NCBI GenBank assembly: GCA_030748365.1
Contig: JASMME010000001.1
Location: forward strand, 1 to 16,682
DNA: 16,682 nt
Direction of reading: 5' to 3'
From: Lutibacter sp.
GTDB taxonomy: Bacteria > Bacteroidota > Bacteroidia > Flavobacteriales > Flavobacteriaceae
A program made the position numbers and the translations under genes. The notes beneath the pieces were generated by a model that did no database searches, was not told where the DNA came from, and was given only the letters and a program-made list of their open reading frames with translations. Positions 1 to 5,807 of the stretch are shown piece after piece. Positions within the stretch are counted from its first letter, which is position 1. Each line of letters starts with the position of its first letter.

Positions 1-117
1 GTCTCTTATGGGTTGTGCATTATTGCCAAGAGAGGTCAATAATAAAAGGAATATGAAATATGTGATAAATAAGAGAAAAACTACACTAATATAGATTGAA
101 AATAAAATAGTATAAAA

Positions 118-504
118 ATGGAAACATCAATATTAATAGCAAGAATTTTCGCAACAGTTTATCTTTCATTTTTCTTTGGATTGCTGTTTAGTAGCAAATA
201 TTATAAAGAAGAACTTCAAAAATTAGTTGATAATTCTTCTTATCTTTTACTCGGTGGATTTATGGCTATCGTCTTTGGATTTTTGATTTTGGAATTTCAC
301 AATTACTGGAATTCTGATTGGAGAGTAGTTATTACAATATTTGGATGCCTATCACTTTTAAAAGGAATTATACTAATTGTATTTCCACAAATGTTTACTA
401 CCTATAAAACCGCAATATTAAAAGCAGAAAACCAAAAATATATCAAGTTATTAATCTTTGTTTTTGCTGCATTTTTTGGGTATTTTGGATTTTTTACAAC
501 TTGA
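118..504 (+). CDS. Small four-helix membrane protein of unknown function
   Basis: This is a 128-residue protein that I do not recognise. Hydrophobic stretches lie at about residues 5-24, 43-60, 68-88 and 107-125. They suggest four membrane helices, with short charged linkers such as KYYKEE after helix 1 and KAENQKY before helix 4. There is no cleavable signal peptide and no catalytic motif. The ATG follows an A-rich stretch, which is common in Bacteroidota, where strong Shine-Dalgarno sites are rare. Codon use is strongly A/T-biased (many ATA, TTA and AAA codons), unlike the housekeeping genes further right. That fits recent acquisition or relaxed constraint. The gene stands alone, and the 300 bases after it hold only fragments. 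The reading frame is probably real because it is long for its AT content and has a coherent membrane topology. The function is unknown. Confidence 0.6.
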   Translation: METSILIARIFATVYLSFFFGLLFSSKYYKEELQKLVDNSSYLLLGGFMAIVFGFLILEFHNYWNSDWRVVITIFGCLSLLKGIILIVFPQMFTTYKTAILKAENQKYIKLLIFVFAAFFGYFGFFTT

Positions 505-517
505 TATAATTAAGTAA

Positions 518-771
518 TTGCTAAAAATTGAAGTAAAGAGGTTGTTCTATCATAGATGGTACACATATTATCAATTAGGTGATTATGAGTATTGGGCAAT
601 GCACATAGACAATAACGAGGGTATTATTAATAGGGCTTTAATAAAGTTATGAAAGCAGCGACAATAACAACACCATATAGACAGCAGTACATTCCGAACA
701 TACTTAGGTATATAGCACCTTATTACACAGAATTTAGAATATTCAATGACACGCAAACAAAAACACGTTAG
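518..771 (+). pseudogene. Coding remnants: two short overlapping frames
   Basis: The 302-base gap between 504 and 807 contains two short protein-like frames. The first runs from a TTG at 518 to a TGA at 650-652 (44 residues) and includes the aromatic-rich string YYQLGDYEYWAM, then GIINRALIKL at its end. The second starts with the overlapping ATG at 649-651 (an ATGA junction) and runs to 769-771 (40 residues), with TTPYRQQYIPNIL and YTEFRIFND. The second loosely resembles the first strand and following helix of a glycosyltransferase-like fold, but that is only an impression. Both frames are too short to be whole domains. Composition is non-random for such AT-rich DNA, so I read them as decayed gene ends. 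A pair of genuine small coupled genes is the alternative. Confidence 0.3.
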
Positions 772-793
772 TTGCTAGTGGTGTTTTTTATTT
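761..793. terminator. Probable bidirectional terminator
   Basis: An AAACAC/GTGTTT outer stem encloses GTTAG-TTG-CTAGT with one bulged G. It is flanked by T-runs on the right (plus-strand reading) and A-runs on the left (T-run in minus-strand reading). The inner stem relies on G-T wobbles and pairs better in the plus-strand transcript. It lies 13 bases beyond the hydrolase stop codon on the minus strand, so it could end that transcript as well as anything arriving from the left. Confidence 0.4.
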
Positions 794-806
794 AATTACC
801 CCCCTT

Positions 807-1745
807 TTATTTTTCCACTATAAATTTTATAAGGATGTCTATCAATTCCTTTTTTAATGGTAAATCAGGCATATTATATGTCTGAATATTTTTCTGTCTG
901 TCACTGCCTGCTTTTTTGAGTATATGATTCATTCCTTCAATTAGCTGCCGTTCTGCTTTTTTATTTGCATTCGCCAATTTCTCTGCATCCGAAACACTCA
1001 CTTGGATATCTGTAGTTCCCTGAAGAATTAAAACAGGTATACTAAGTTTTTCAATTTCTTTCTGAGGGTTGTATTTAAACCATGAAATCAAATATGGCTG
1101 TACACTCGTTCTAAAAAGCGAGTAAAGCATTGGAGGTATATTTTCTTCGGTGTCTCCGCGTTCTAGCTTTTCAATAATTGGCAAAGCTTGATCTAAAACG
1201 AAGGCAGGCTGCGCTTTTAGCTGCTCTTTTAACAACTCTCCGGCAGGAACCCCGACCCCTGCTAGGGAAATATACTTTTTTACCTCTTTATTTTGTGAAG
1301 CGATCATTCCAATCAAAGAACCTTCACTATGCCCCAGGACAATAATTTCAGAAAATCTGGCATCTTTGGCAAGTAAATCTACCCATCCTTTAGCATCGTC
1401 AACATAATTCTCAAAGCGTAAGTCACTTTCCTGTAAGCCGGCATTGTTGCTTAGTCCAACTCCCCGTTTATCATACCTAACAGACGCTATGTTGTTTTCA
1501 AAAAGTCCTTCTGCCAACATTTTTAGTGAATTATTGGTCATCATTGGGTTATTTCCATTTCTGTCAGTGGGTCCAGACCCCGCAATAATTAAAACGACAG
1601 GAACCGCTTTGGCGTCTACAGGACAAAGTAATGTACCTTCTATTTTTCCAGTGTTGGTTTCAAGTGAAATCGCTTCTGTGCTCGCTTGAGAAAATAGATT
1701 TCCCCATACCAGTAACAATGTCAAACACCAATTTTTTAGTCTCAT
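807..1745 (-). CDS. Secreted alpha/beta hydrolase (serine esterase-like)
   Basis: This 312-residue alpha/beta hydrolase is probably exported. Residues 1-20 form a signal peptide (basic MRLKNW, hydrophobic LTLLLVWGN, then LFSQ). The fold signatures are clear: an oxyanion-hole region IIAGSGPTDRNGNN (about 53-66), RYDKRGVGLS (90-99) and the nucleophile elbow GHSEG with Ser140. The likely acid is Asp246 in the GTTDIQVS segment and the likely base is His274 in GMNHILKK. Such proteins are usually annotated as dienelactone-hydrolase-like or BAAT/acyl-CoA-thioester-hydrolase-like. The substrate cannot be read from the sequence, and an ester or thioester is the safest statement. The ATG overlaps the stop of a 19-codon upstream frame (1742-1801) by ATGA. 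No consensus -7/-33 promoter was found upstream. The weak hairpin at 761-793 may end the transcript. Confidence 0.85.
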   Translation of the reverse strand: MRLKNWCLTLLLVWGNLFSQASTEAISLETNTGKIEGTLLCPVDAKAVPVVLIIAGSGPTDRNGNNPMMTNNSLKMLAEGLFENNIASVRYDKRGVGLSNNAGLQESDLRFENYVDDAKGWVDLLAKDARFSEIIVLGHSEGSLIGMIASQNKEVKKYISLAGVGVPAGELLKEQLKAQPAFVLDQALPIIEKLERGDTEENIPPMLYSLFRTSVQPYLISWFKYNPQKEIEKLSIPVLILQGTTDIQVSVSDAEKLANANKKAERQLIEGMNHILKKAGSDRQKNIQTYNMPDLPLKKELIDILIKFIVEK

Positions 1746-1801
1746 AACTGCTTGTGATTATTTTCGTTCTGTTTATCATATCCACTATAGACACCGTCCA
1801 T
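1742..1801 (-). CDS. Possible 19-residue upstream reading frame coupled to the hydrolase
   Basis: An ATG at 1801-1799 opens a frame encoding a peptide starting MDGVYSGYDKQN. It ends with TGA at 1744-1742, sharing ATGA with the hydrolase start. The frame stays open a further 12 codons upstream of that ATG, beginning KPKLAKFKRSPKA. The result is a hydrophilic, protein-like sequence of about 31 residues. It may be a leader peptide that sets hydrolase translation by coupling, or the 3' end of a gene whose front has been lost. No promoter was identified. Confidence 0.25.
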   Translation of the reverse strand: MDGVYSGYDKQNENNHKQL

Positions 1802-2070
1802 AGCTTTTGGGCTCCTTTTAAATTTAGCCAATTTAGGTTTTTAAAAAAAGAAAAATACATTTTTTATCATGATTCTATAAAGCTGGTCGGTATAGAACAA
1901 AGAAATCAATCACTTTAAGCCTTTTTATTGCTAAAACAGGCTTTACACTGACCTGTCAGGACTAAGAGGCGCCTGGTCAGTCTCTCAAACGGTGAAGGAA
2001 AGCATATACCCCGAATTGAACACCCTGTTTTTCAAGGGATTTACCCCCCAAAAAATACTTTGTATTTTCC
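1746..2070. other. Non-coding gap with nested inverted repeats
   Basis: Apart from the short upstream frame near 1742-1801, this gap between the hydrolase and the tRNA promoter holds no convincing gene. Positions 1917-1981 are structured. AAGCCT (1917-1922) pairs with AGGCTT (1938-1943). ACTGACC (1947-1953) pairs with GGTCAGT (1975-1981). Between the last two arms lie GTCAG (1955-1959), which could pair instead with CTGAC at 1948-1952, and the palindrome AGGCGCCT. There is no T-run after the arms, so it is not a standard terminator. No homology is claimed. Confidence 0.35.
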
Positions 2071-2101
2071 TTTGATATACGGGCGGACTTTAATATCATT
2101 G
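2071..2101 (+). promoter_or_regulatory. Promoter of tRNA-Pro (-33/-7 type)
   Basis: TTTG at 2071-2074 is followed, after exactly 19 bases, by TATCATTG at 2094-2101. This matches the Bacteroidota primary-sigma pattern TTG-N19-TAnnTTTG with a single mismatch in the -7 box. Transcription would start about 5 bases before the mature tRNA 5' end, the usual distance for a tRNA promoter. Confidence 0.65.
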
Positions 2102-2111
2102 CAAGATATTT

Positions 2112-2189
2112 CGGGGTGTAGCGTAGCCCGGTTAGCGCGCCGGCATGGGGTGCCGGAGGTCGGAGGTTCAAATCCTCTCACCCCGACCA
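2112..2189 (+). tRNA. tRNA-Pro (anticodon GGG)
   Basis: A complete cloverleaf can be drawn. The 7-bp acceptor stem is CGGGGTG/CACCCCG, and the D stem is GCGT/GCGC around AGCCCGGTTA. The anticodon stem CCGGC/GCCGG holds loop ATGGGGT, giving anticodon GGG with G37. The variable loop is AGGTC, and the T arm is GGAGG-TTCAAAT-CCTCT. The discriminator A is followed by an encoded CCA. The C1-G72 pair and A73 are the known bacterial proline identity elements, and G37 is the expected TrmD methylation site. The gene is 78 bases long and reads CCC/CCU codons. No second copy of its 3' end, as an attachment site would leave, was seen in the window. Confidence 0.95.
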
Positions 2190-2190
2190 T

Positions 2191-2227
2191 AAAAAACGTC
2201 TAAAATTTTATTTTAGGCGTTTTTTTT
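2191..2227 (+). terminator. Terminator after tRNA-Pro, also usable from the minus strand
   Basis: Arms at 2191-2206 and 2210-2225 form a 16-bp stem with one G-T wobble and a 3-base TTT loop, starting two bases after the tRNA CCA end. The right arm ends in a run of eight Ts. The left arm begins with six As, so the minus-strand transcript of the 2268-2972 gene would also see a stem followed by Ts. It is probably shared by both converging units. Confidence 0.8.
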
Positions 2228-2267
2228 AGGGTTTTTATAAGCTGTTTTGACAGACAAGCCTTGATAC

Positions 2268-2972
2268 TTATAATGCGATACGGGCCATACCCACTGTGAC
2301 AAGCCCTTTTACCGGGTCAGCCTTAAAATTCTCCAATTTTTTACCCCTGTCATATTGCCATTGTATGGGGTGCAAGGGCCACTGTTTTTCCAAACGAATT
2401 CCGACAGACACGTACCGTCCCAAAACACGTATCCGGTATTCGTATCCCAGTCCTCCCGCCAGTGTTGCAAATCGCTTATTGACGATCTCTGTGGTTTTTG
2501 GGACTTGCTGTCCTTCTATCATCAGTGCCTGTCTTAGTCGAAGCCTGAATTTACTGAGTTCCAGTCCTGCTATTGGGTACAAACTGTGTTTACTGTCCTT
2601 TTGTAGGAGCTTGCGGTGGATGCTTATATAAAGGGCATGTCCGCGGATTACTGCGATCTTCGACTTATTTTCTAACAATCTAAACCCTAGGGTAGTATAA
2701 GTTTTTCCCGGCTGTTCGTTTAAGACCAACCCGATAGATTTACGGATGATTTCATAGGAGGGAACTTTCTTTATAAGCATTTCAGGGAGGTGGTTTTCCA
2801 AAGATGGAAAATCGGCCTGGTAAAAACCTGTACTTATAATAATATTTGCCGGAAAAGTAACTTGGGGACTGTTTTGTGAAAATACGGCGGGTATATACAA
2901 TCCCAAGCAAACCAGGAAGGCAACCAGGTTTTTTATTGTGATTGGGAGGCTATTTATTCGATTGGTGGGCAA
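2268..2972 (-). CDS. Secreted beta-strand-rich (outer-membrane barrel-like) protein, function unknown
   Basis: This is a 234-residue protein that I do not recognise. Residues 1-33 form a signal peptide (basic NRINSLPITIKN, hydrophobic LVAFLVCLGLYIPAVF, cleavage near SQ). The mature part alternates short amphipathic strands such as LYISIHRKLL, FRLRLRQALMIEG and YEYRIRVLGRYVSVGIRLEKQW. It closes with GLVTVGMARIAL, a pattern typical of small outer-membrane barrels. No catalytic motif is visible. The start is a TTG, because the frame has no ATG before the signal peptide and a stop lies seven codons upstream. A near-consensus promoter at 3000-3031 would place the mRNA start about 20 bases before this TTG, which supports it. 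The gene is divergent from the YHYH pair, with two tandem ATACGTAT sites between them. The existence of the gene is likely; the barrel assignment is inference. Confidence 0.65.
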   Translation of the reverse strand: MPTNRINSLPITIKNLVAFLVCLGLYIPAVFSQNSPQVTFPANIIISTGFYQADFPSLENHLPEMLIKKVPSYEIIRKSIGLVLNEQPGKTYTTLGFRLLENKSKIAVIRGHALYISIHRKLLQKDSKHSLYPIAGLELSKFRLRLRQALMIEGQQVPKTTEIVNKRFATLAGGLGYEYRIRVLGRYVSVGIRLEKQWPLHPIQWQYDRGKKLENFKADPVKGLVTVGMARIAL

Positions 2973-2999
2973 TCCATGATTGTTTTTGTGTTAATAGCA

Positions 3000-3031
3000 C
3001 AAATCAAGAAAAACCCCTTGGAACTGGCCAA
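3000..3031 (-). promoter_or_regulatory. Candidate promoter of the barrel-like gene
   Basis: Read on the minus strand, TTG (3031-3029) is followed after 21 bases by TTGATTTG (3007-3000). The -7 box has one mismatch to TAnnTTTG. The expected start site lies about 20 bases ahead of the TTG initiation codon at 2972. The tandem ATACGTAT units sit immediately upstream of the -33 element, a typical activator position. Confidence 0.45.
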
Positions 3032-3034
3032 CAA

Positions 3035-3056
3035 TTAATACGTATTTAATACGTAT
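3035..3056. repeat. Tandem 11-bp direct repeat, each unit with an ATACGTAT palindrome
   Basis: TTAATACGTAT occurs twice back to back (3035-3045 and 3046-3056). Each copy contains the perfect 8-bp palindrome ATACGTAT, so the centres are 11 bp apart, about one helical turn. The pair lies in the 257-base gap between two divergent genes and only 3 bp upstream of the candidate -33 box of the minus-strand gene. It looks like a double operator for a dimeric regulator, but no regulator gene is adjacent. Confidence 0.5.
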
Positions 3057-3229
3057 GTCTGTCCAGTATTTTCTTTTTTACAAGCATGCCTCCTGGATTT
3101 GGATCCGAACAGGTCCCACATTTTACAGCCATTGATTTCTTAGGTACTTTGCTTGTTTATAGTGAGAGAGCCCTTTAAACCTTTTATTGCAGGGGACGTC
3201 TTATACCTATATACCAACGATTATCCCCT

Positions 3230-4198
3230 ATGAAATTTACTATCTATACCCTTTTGACCTTCCTTTTAATAGCCACTGCCTGTCAGTCTGAAGATGGCTT
3301 GTCGGAGGATTCGACCGATGTCGCCTGTGTATCCGATCAATTGATTGATACCTCTAGGGGTGTATGCGACCAAACCCTGTCTGTTAGTCCTGCCTATACA
3401 GAAAGCATTTCAGGAACTACCCGTAGCATCAATACCAACAACATTCCAAACCACATGGTCGGTCTTTTCGGGAATATGCCTGGCCATTTAAATCCCAATG
3501 CCATTACTGAACAGGCTGGCAGCTATCAACTAACTACCCAGCCACAAGTGGCTACCCAGCTCACCCCCCTGCTTTCACCCACAGTGGCAGGCCCTTCCGC
3601 CGGGCCTCAGTACTCTTTTGGCATCCTATTAAACGGTGTGGAACTAGACCCGGTGGCGGCAGAACCCTTTCCACACGAAGGTATTATGAGCCCTAATGTA
3701 AACTGGGAATGGAATTTAGAGGCCACCAACGTGCGTATTGGCCTAGACTGTAACAATGCCCATGTACAACCCAGTGGCAAGTACCACTACCATGCCGTTC
3801 CCACCGGCTATCTAGCGGGGCTATCCATCTCTTCGGATCAAATGACCCTGGTTGGCTATGCTGCCGATGGTTTCCCAATTTATTATAAATATGCCTATAC
3901 CGATCCTGGTGACAGCACTTCAGCCGTCGTTGAAATGACTTCCTCCTATCAGTTAAAATCGGGTGACAGGCCAGGTGATGGAATAAATGCGCCTTGCGAT
4001 ACGTACAACGGGGTCTATTCGAACGACTATGAATATGTGGAAGGGCTGGGAACCCTTGACGAGGCGAATGGTCGGTTTGGCCTAAGCCCCGAATACCCCA
4101 ATGGCACCTACTATTACCTGATTACTGAGACCTTCCCCCATATCCCCAGGTATTTTAGAGGAACCCCCTCCCAGGATTTTAAATTAGGCGCTGGATGA
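3230..4198 (+). CDS. YHYH-domain lipoprotein
   Basis: This is a 322-residue exported lipoprotein. Residues 1-17 are a signal peptide ending LLIATA before Cys18, the expected lipidation site. After a low-complexity linker rich in Ser, Thr and Pro comes the YHYH domain (roughly 125-315). It contains LDCNNAHVQPSGKYHYH (172-188, name-giving motif at 185-188), then LVGYAADGFPIYYKY, GRFGLSPEYPNGTYYYL and FPHIPRYFRG near the end. Members of this family are secreted proteins of unclear function. The conserved His and Cys residues suggest metal binding, but I see no proof. The next gene starts inside this one (ATGA overlap), so the two are co-translated. GC content is near that of the housekeeping genes. 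No consensus -7/-33 promoter could be found in the 257-base upstream gap, so this gene may depend on another sigma factor or an activator at the tandem ATACGTAT sites. Confidence 0.8.
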   Translation: MKFTIYTLLTFLLIATACQSEDGLSEDSTDVACVSDQLIDTSRGVCDQTLSVSPAYTESISGTTRSINTNNIPNHMVGLFGNMPGHLNPNAITEQAGSYQLTTQPQVATQLTPLLSPTVAGPSAGPQYSFGILLNGVELDPVAAEPFPHEGIMSPNVNWEWNLEATNVRIGLDCNNAHVQPSGKYHYHAVPTGYLAGLSISSDQMTLVGYAADGFPIYYKYAYTDPGDSTSAVVEMTSSYQLKSGDRPGDGINAPCDTYNGVYSNDYEYVEGLGTLDEANGRFGLSPEYPNGTYYYLITETFPHIPRYFRGTPSQDFKLGAG

Positions 4199-4791
4199 GG
4201 CAGTTGCTATTGACAATATCCTTGTTCGTTTCAGGAACCTTTAACAGCCATGCACACAGTGGTACAGAAGCTTTTTTTAGGATCACCAGTGAGCAGGACA
4301 GGCTTGTGGTGAGGGCTTCTTTTCCCTGGACCCTGAGAAACGCTTTGTTGGTCTTTGACCCCCAACTGGAACAGGCCACGGCCAGCGCTGCTTTTGAGGC
4401 CTCCTTTAAAGCCTATATAAAGACACACCTACGATTGTTCGATCAGCAAGGAACCCCCCTAAAATTCCTCGGTTTTCAGCGGGTGGAAGACGAAGGGCAT
4501 CAGCACCAAGAAACCTACCAACTCTTTTTCAGTGGTGGGCACCTGCAAGAAATCCACAATACCCTACTGTGTAATATTTCGGAGAGACAAGTAAACCACC
4601 ACCGCCTGGTAACCGGATCGAAAGAACAAATCTTTACCACGGGTAAAGACCAGCCTTCTTTTAGATACCAAGAACCACCAAGCACGCCCTGGCCCTATTT
4701 GTTGGTCCTGGCTTTACCGGTTTATTTATGGATCAAGTACGGGTCTAACAGGGTGATCACAGGTCTTAAAAGCCTGGAAAGAGGCTCATAA
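4195..4791 (+). CDS. His-rich exported protein with C-terminal membrane anchor, DUF6702-like
   Basis: This 198-residue protein overlaps the YHYH gene by four bases. A signal peptide (residues 1-20, ending SHA) would leave His21 as the mature N-terminus. Further His-rich spots are EDEGHQHQE (98-106), HLQEIH (116-121) and NHH (134-136). One helix, PWPYLLVLALPVYLWI (165-180), anchors the C-terminus, so the body faces the periplasm. The order of segments recalls the DUF6702 family of Bacteroidota: a short strand after the N-terminal His, then YIKTHLRLFDQQGTPLKFLG, NTLLCNISERQVNHHRL and a final IFTTGKDQPS. I recall that family from memory and have not searched. Its function is unknown, and the extra membrane helix seems additional. 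An N-terminal His after signal cleavage is a feature of copper-binding proteins such as CopC and LPMOs, which makes metal handling together with the YHYH partner a reasonable guess. Confidence 0.6.
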   Translation: MRQLLLTISLFVSGTFNSHAHSGTEAFFRITSEQDRLVVRASFPWTLRNALLVFDPQLEQATASAAFEASFKAYIKTHLRLFDQQGTPLKFLGFQRVEDEGHQHQETYQLFFSGGHLQEIHNTLLCNISERQVNHHRLVTGSKEQIFTTGKDQPSFRYQEPPSTPWPYLLVLALPVYLWIKYGSNRVITGLKSLERGS

Positions 4792-4872
4792 GGTATCCAA
4801 CAGTATACAGGTTACAATGGTGATGATAAAGAAGAAAAACCCGATAAGGGTGGGGCGTAGTGACTTTCTCAT
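4786..4872 (-). CDS. 28-residue single-helix membrane peptide
   Basis: An ATG at 4872-4870 opens a 28-codon frame with a TGA at 4788-4786. The peptide has a basic start (MRKSLRPT), a hydrophobic core of about 17 residues (LIGFFFFIITIVTCILL) and a short acidic tail (DTL). This is the pattern of a small single-pass membrane protein with the N-terminus in the cytoplasm. A perfect promoter (TTG-N19-TAGATTTG, 4889-4918) ends 16 bases upstream of the ATG, leaving a very short leader. That is strong evidence for a dedicated transcript. The last six bases overlap the end of the converging DUF6702-like gene. It is too short for most gene callers. No known family is claimed. Confidence 0.55.
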   Translation of the reverse strand: MRKSLRPTLIGFFFFIITIVTCILLDTL

Positions 4873-4888
4873 AGGTGGTGAATTTTCT

Positions 4889-4918
4889 CAAATCTAACAA
4901 ATACTATGTAAAAAGCAA
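4889..4918 (-). promoter_or_regulatory. Consensus promoter of the 28-residue peptide gene
   Basis: On the minus strand TTG (4918-4916) is followed, after exactly 19 bases, by TAGATTTG (4896-4889). This is a full match to the Bacteroidota TTG-N19-TAnnTTTG pattern. The start site would fall near 4884, about 12 bases before the ATG at 4872. Confidence 0.7.
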
Positions 4919-5043
4919 CGGTGCTGTTTATAAAAATAGATATTGGCCATTATTTAGGCTAAAGCCTTTCTGAAAGAAAGTAAAAAGCCAAAAATATACT
5001 GAAAAACCTCACCAATAATTGTAGGCACTCTGGGATGGTGGTG

Positions 5044-5700
5044 CTAGGAAACCAGTTTCTTTAAGTGCTGAATGGTTTGGGAAGGATTCTCATTGGAAAA
5101 CACAAAATTTCCCGCTACAAAGGCATTGGCCCCGGCTTTGTGAAGTGCCGTGATATTCTGGTCGTTTACACCACCGTCTACTTCAATGATGGCACTGGAA
5201 CCTGTTCGGTCTACCAGCGCTTTTAGGCGGCTAATTTTTTGATAGGTGTTTTCAATAAAGGCCTGTCCGCCAAATCCGGGGTTGACACTCATGATAAGCA
5301 CCAGGTCCAGCTCGCCAATGATGTCCTCTAGTACGCTCACCGGGCTATGGGGGTTTAGGGAAACCCCTGCCTTCATACCCAGTGCTTTAATCGCCTGAAC
5401 GGTTCGGTGTAAATGCGTACAGGCTTCGTAATGTACCGTCAGTATATCAGCCCCGACCTTTTTAAAGTCTTCGAGGTAGCGATCCGGATCAACGATCATC
5501 AGGTGTACATCCATGGTTTTTTGGGCATGTTTTTTGATGGCCTTGATCACTGGCATCCCAAAGGAAATATTAGGGACGAACTGGCCATCCATTACATCGA
5601 TATGAAACCAGTCGGCCTCGCTGTTGTTGATCATTTCAATATCCCGTTGCAAATTGCCAAAGTCTGCGGATAACATAGATGGGGCGATGTAGGTATTCAT
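5044..5700 (-). CDS. rpe: Ribulose-phosphate 3-epimerase
   Basis: This enzyme interconverts D-ribulose 5-phosphate and D-xylulose 5-phosphate in the cytoplasmic pentose phosphate pathway. The 218-residue length is normal for the family. The TIM-barrel signatures are all present: APSMLSADFGNL at 6-17 with Ser8, the metal and catalytic residues His33 and Asp35 in FHIDVMDG, His66 in MDVHLMI, the MSVNPGFGGQ loop (137-146), Asp175 in IEVDGG, and AGNFVF near the end for the phosphate site. It lies downstream of rpoD on the same strand, but a strong terminator separates them. A TATTTTTG -7 box 20 bases before the start suggests its own promoter. Confidence 0.97.
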   Translation of the reverse strand: MNTYIAPSMLSADFGNLQRDIEMINNSEADWFHIDVMDGQFVPNISFGMPVIKAIKKHAQKTMDVHLMIVDPDRYLEDFKKVGADILTVHYEACTHLHRTVQAIKALGMKAGVSLNPHSPVSVLEDIIGELDLVLIMSVNPGFGGQAFIENTYQKISRLKALVDRTGSSAIIEVDGGVNDQNITALHKAGANAFVAGNFVFSNENPSQTIQHLKKLVS

Positions 5701-5719
5701 AAGGGTCGTAATGTTTTGA

Positions 5720-5727
5720 CAAAAATA
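5720..5727 (-). promoter_or_regulatory. Possible -7 element for rpe
   Basis: The octamer TATTTTTG on the minus strand matches TAnnTTTG fully and ends 19 bases before the rpe ATG. No TTG is found 19-21 bases upstream, where the T-run and stem of the rpoD terminator lie. Only the -7 half is supported. Confidence 0.4.
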
Positions 5728-5731
5728 GTAT

Positions 5732-5772
5732 AAAAAAACAACCTAGGACCCTCATAGTGGTCGTAGGTTGTT
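5732..5772 (-). terminator. rpoD terminator
   Basis: On the minus strand, AACAACCTACGACC pairs with GGTCCTAGGTTGTT (14 positions, one mismatch) around an 8-base loop, followed by a run of Ts. It lies 36 bases after the rpoD stop codon and immediately upstream of the rpe promoter region. Confidence 0.85.
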
Positions 5773-5807
5773 TATTTGCTTATAGTAAGGTGTTTTACCA
5801 GACTCGT

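Noticed and set aside
1660..1860. 66-codon minus-strand frame overlapping the hydrolase start
   Set aside because: Its second half is simply another frame of the hydrolase signal-peptide region, and its first half is poly-T/A-rich gap. No motif or promoter was found.
2112..2189. tRNA-Pro as the attachment site of an integrated element
   Set aside because: No second copy of the tRNA 3' end was seen in the window, no integrase gene is present, and the tRNA has its own promoter and terminator. The AT-rich segment lies beyond the hydrolase on the 5' side of the tRNA.
2296..2631. Plus-strand frames of 60-111 codons in the barrel-like gene
   Set aside because: They are antisense to a frame with a signal peptide, a supported start and a plausible promoter, and they show Cys/Ser-rich shadow composition.
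4920..5043. Possible terminator for rpe or the YHYH pair (AGGC-TAAA-GCCT near 4957 and CTTTC/GAAAG nearby)
   Set aside because: The stems are only 4-5 bp and not followed by a clear T-run on either strand.
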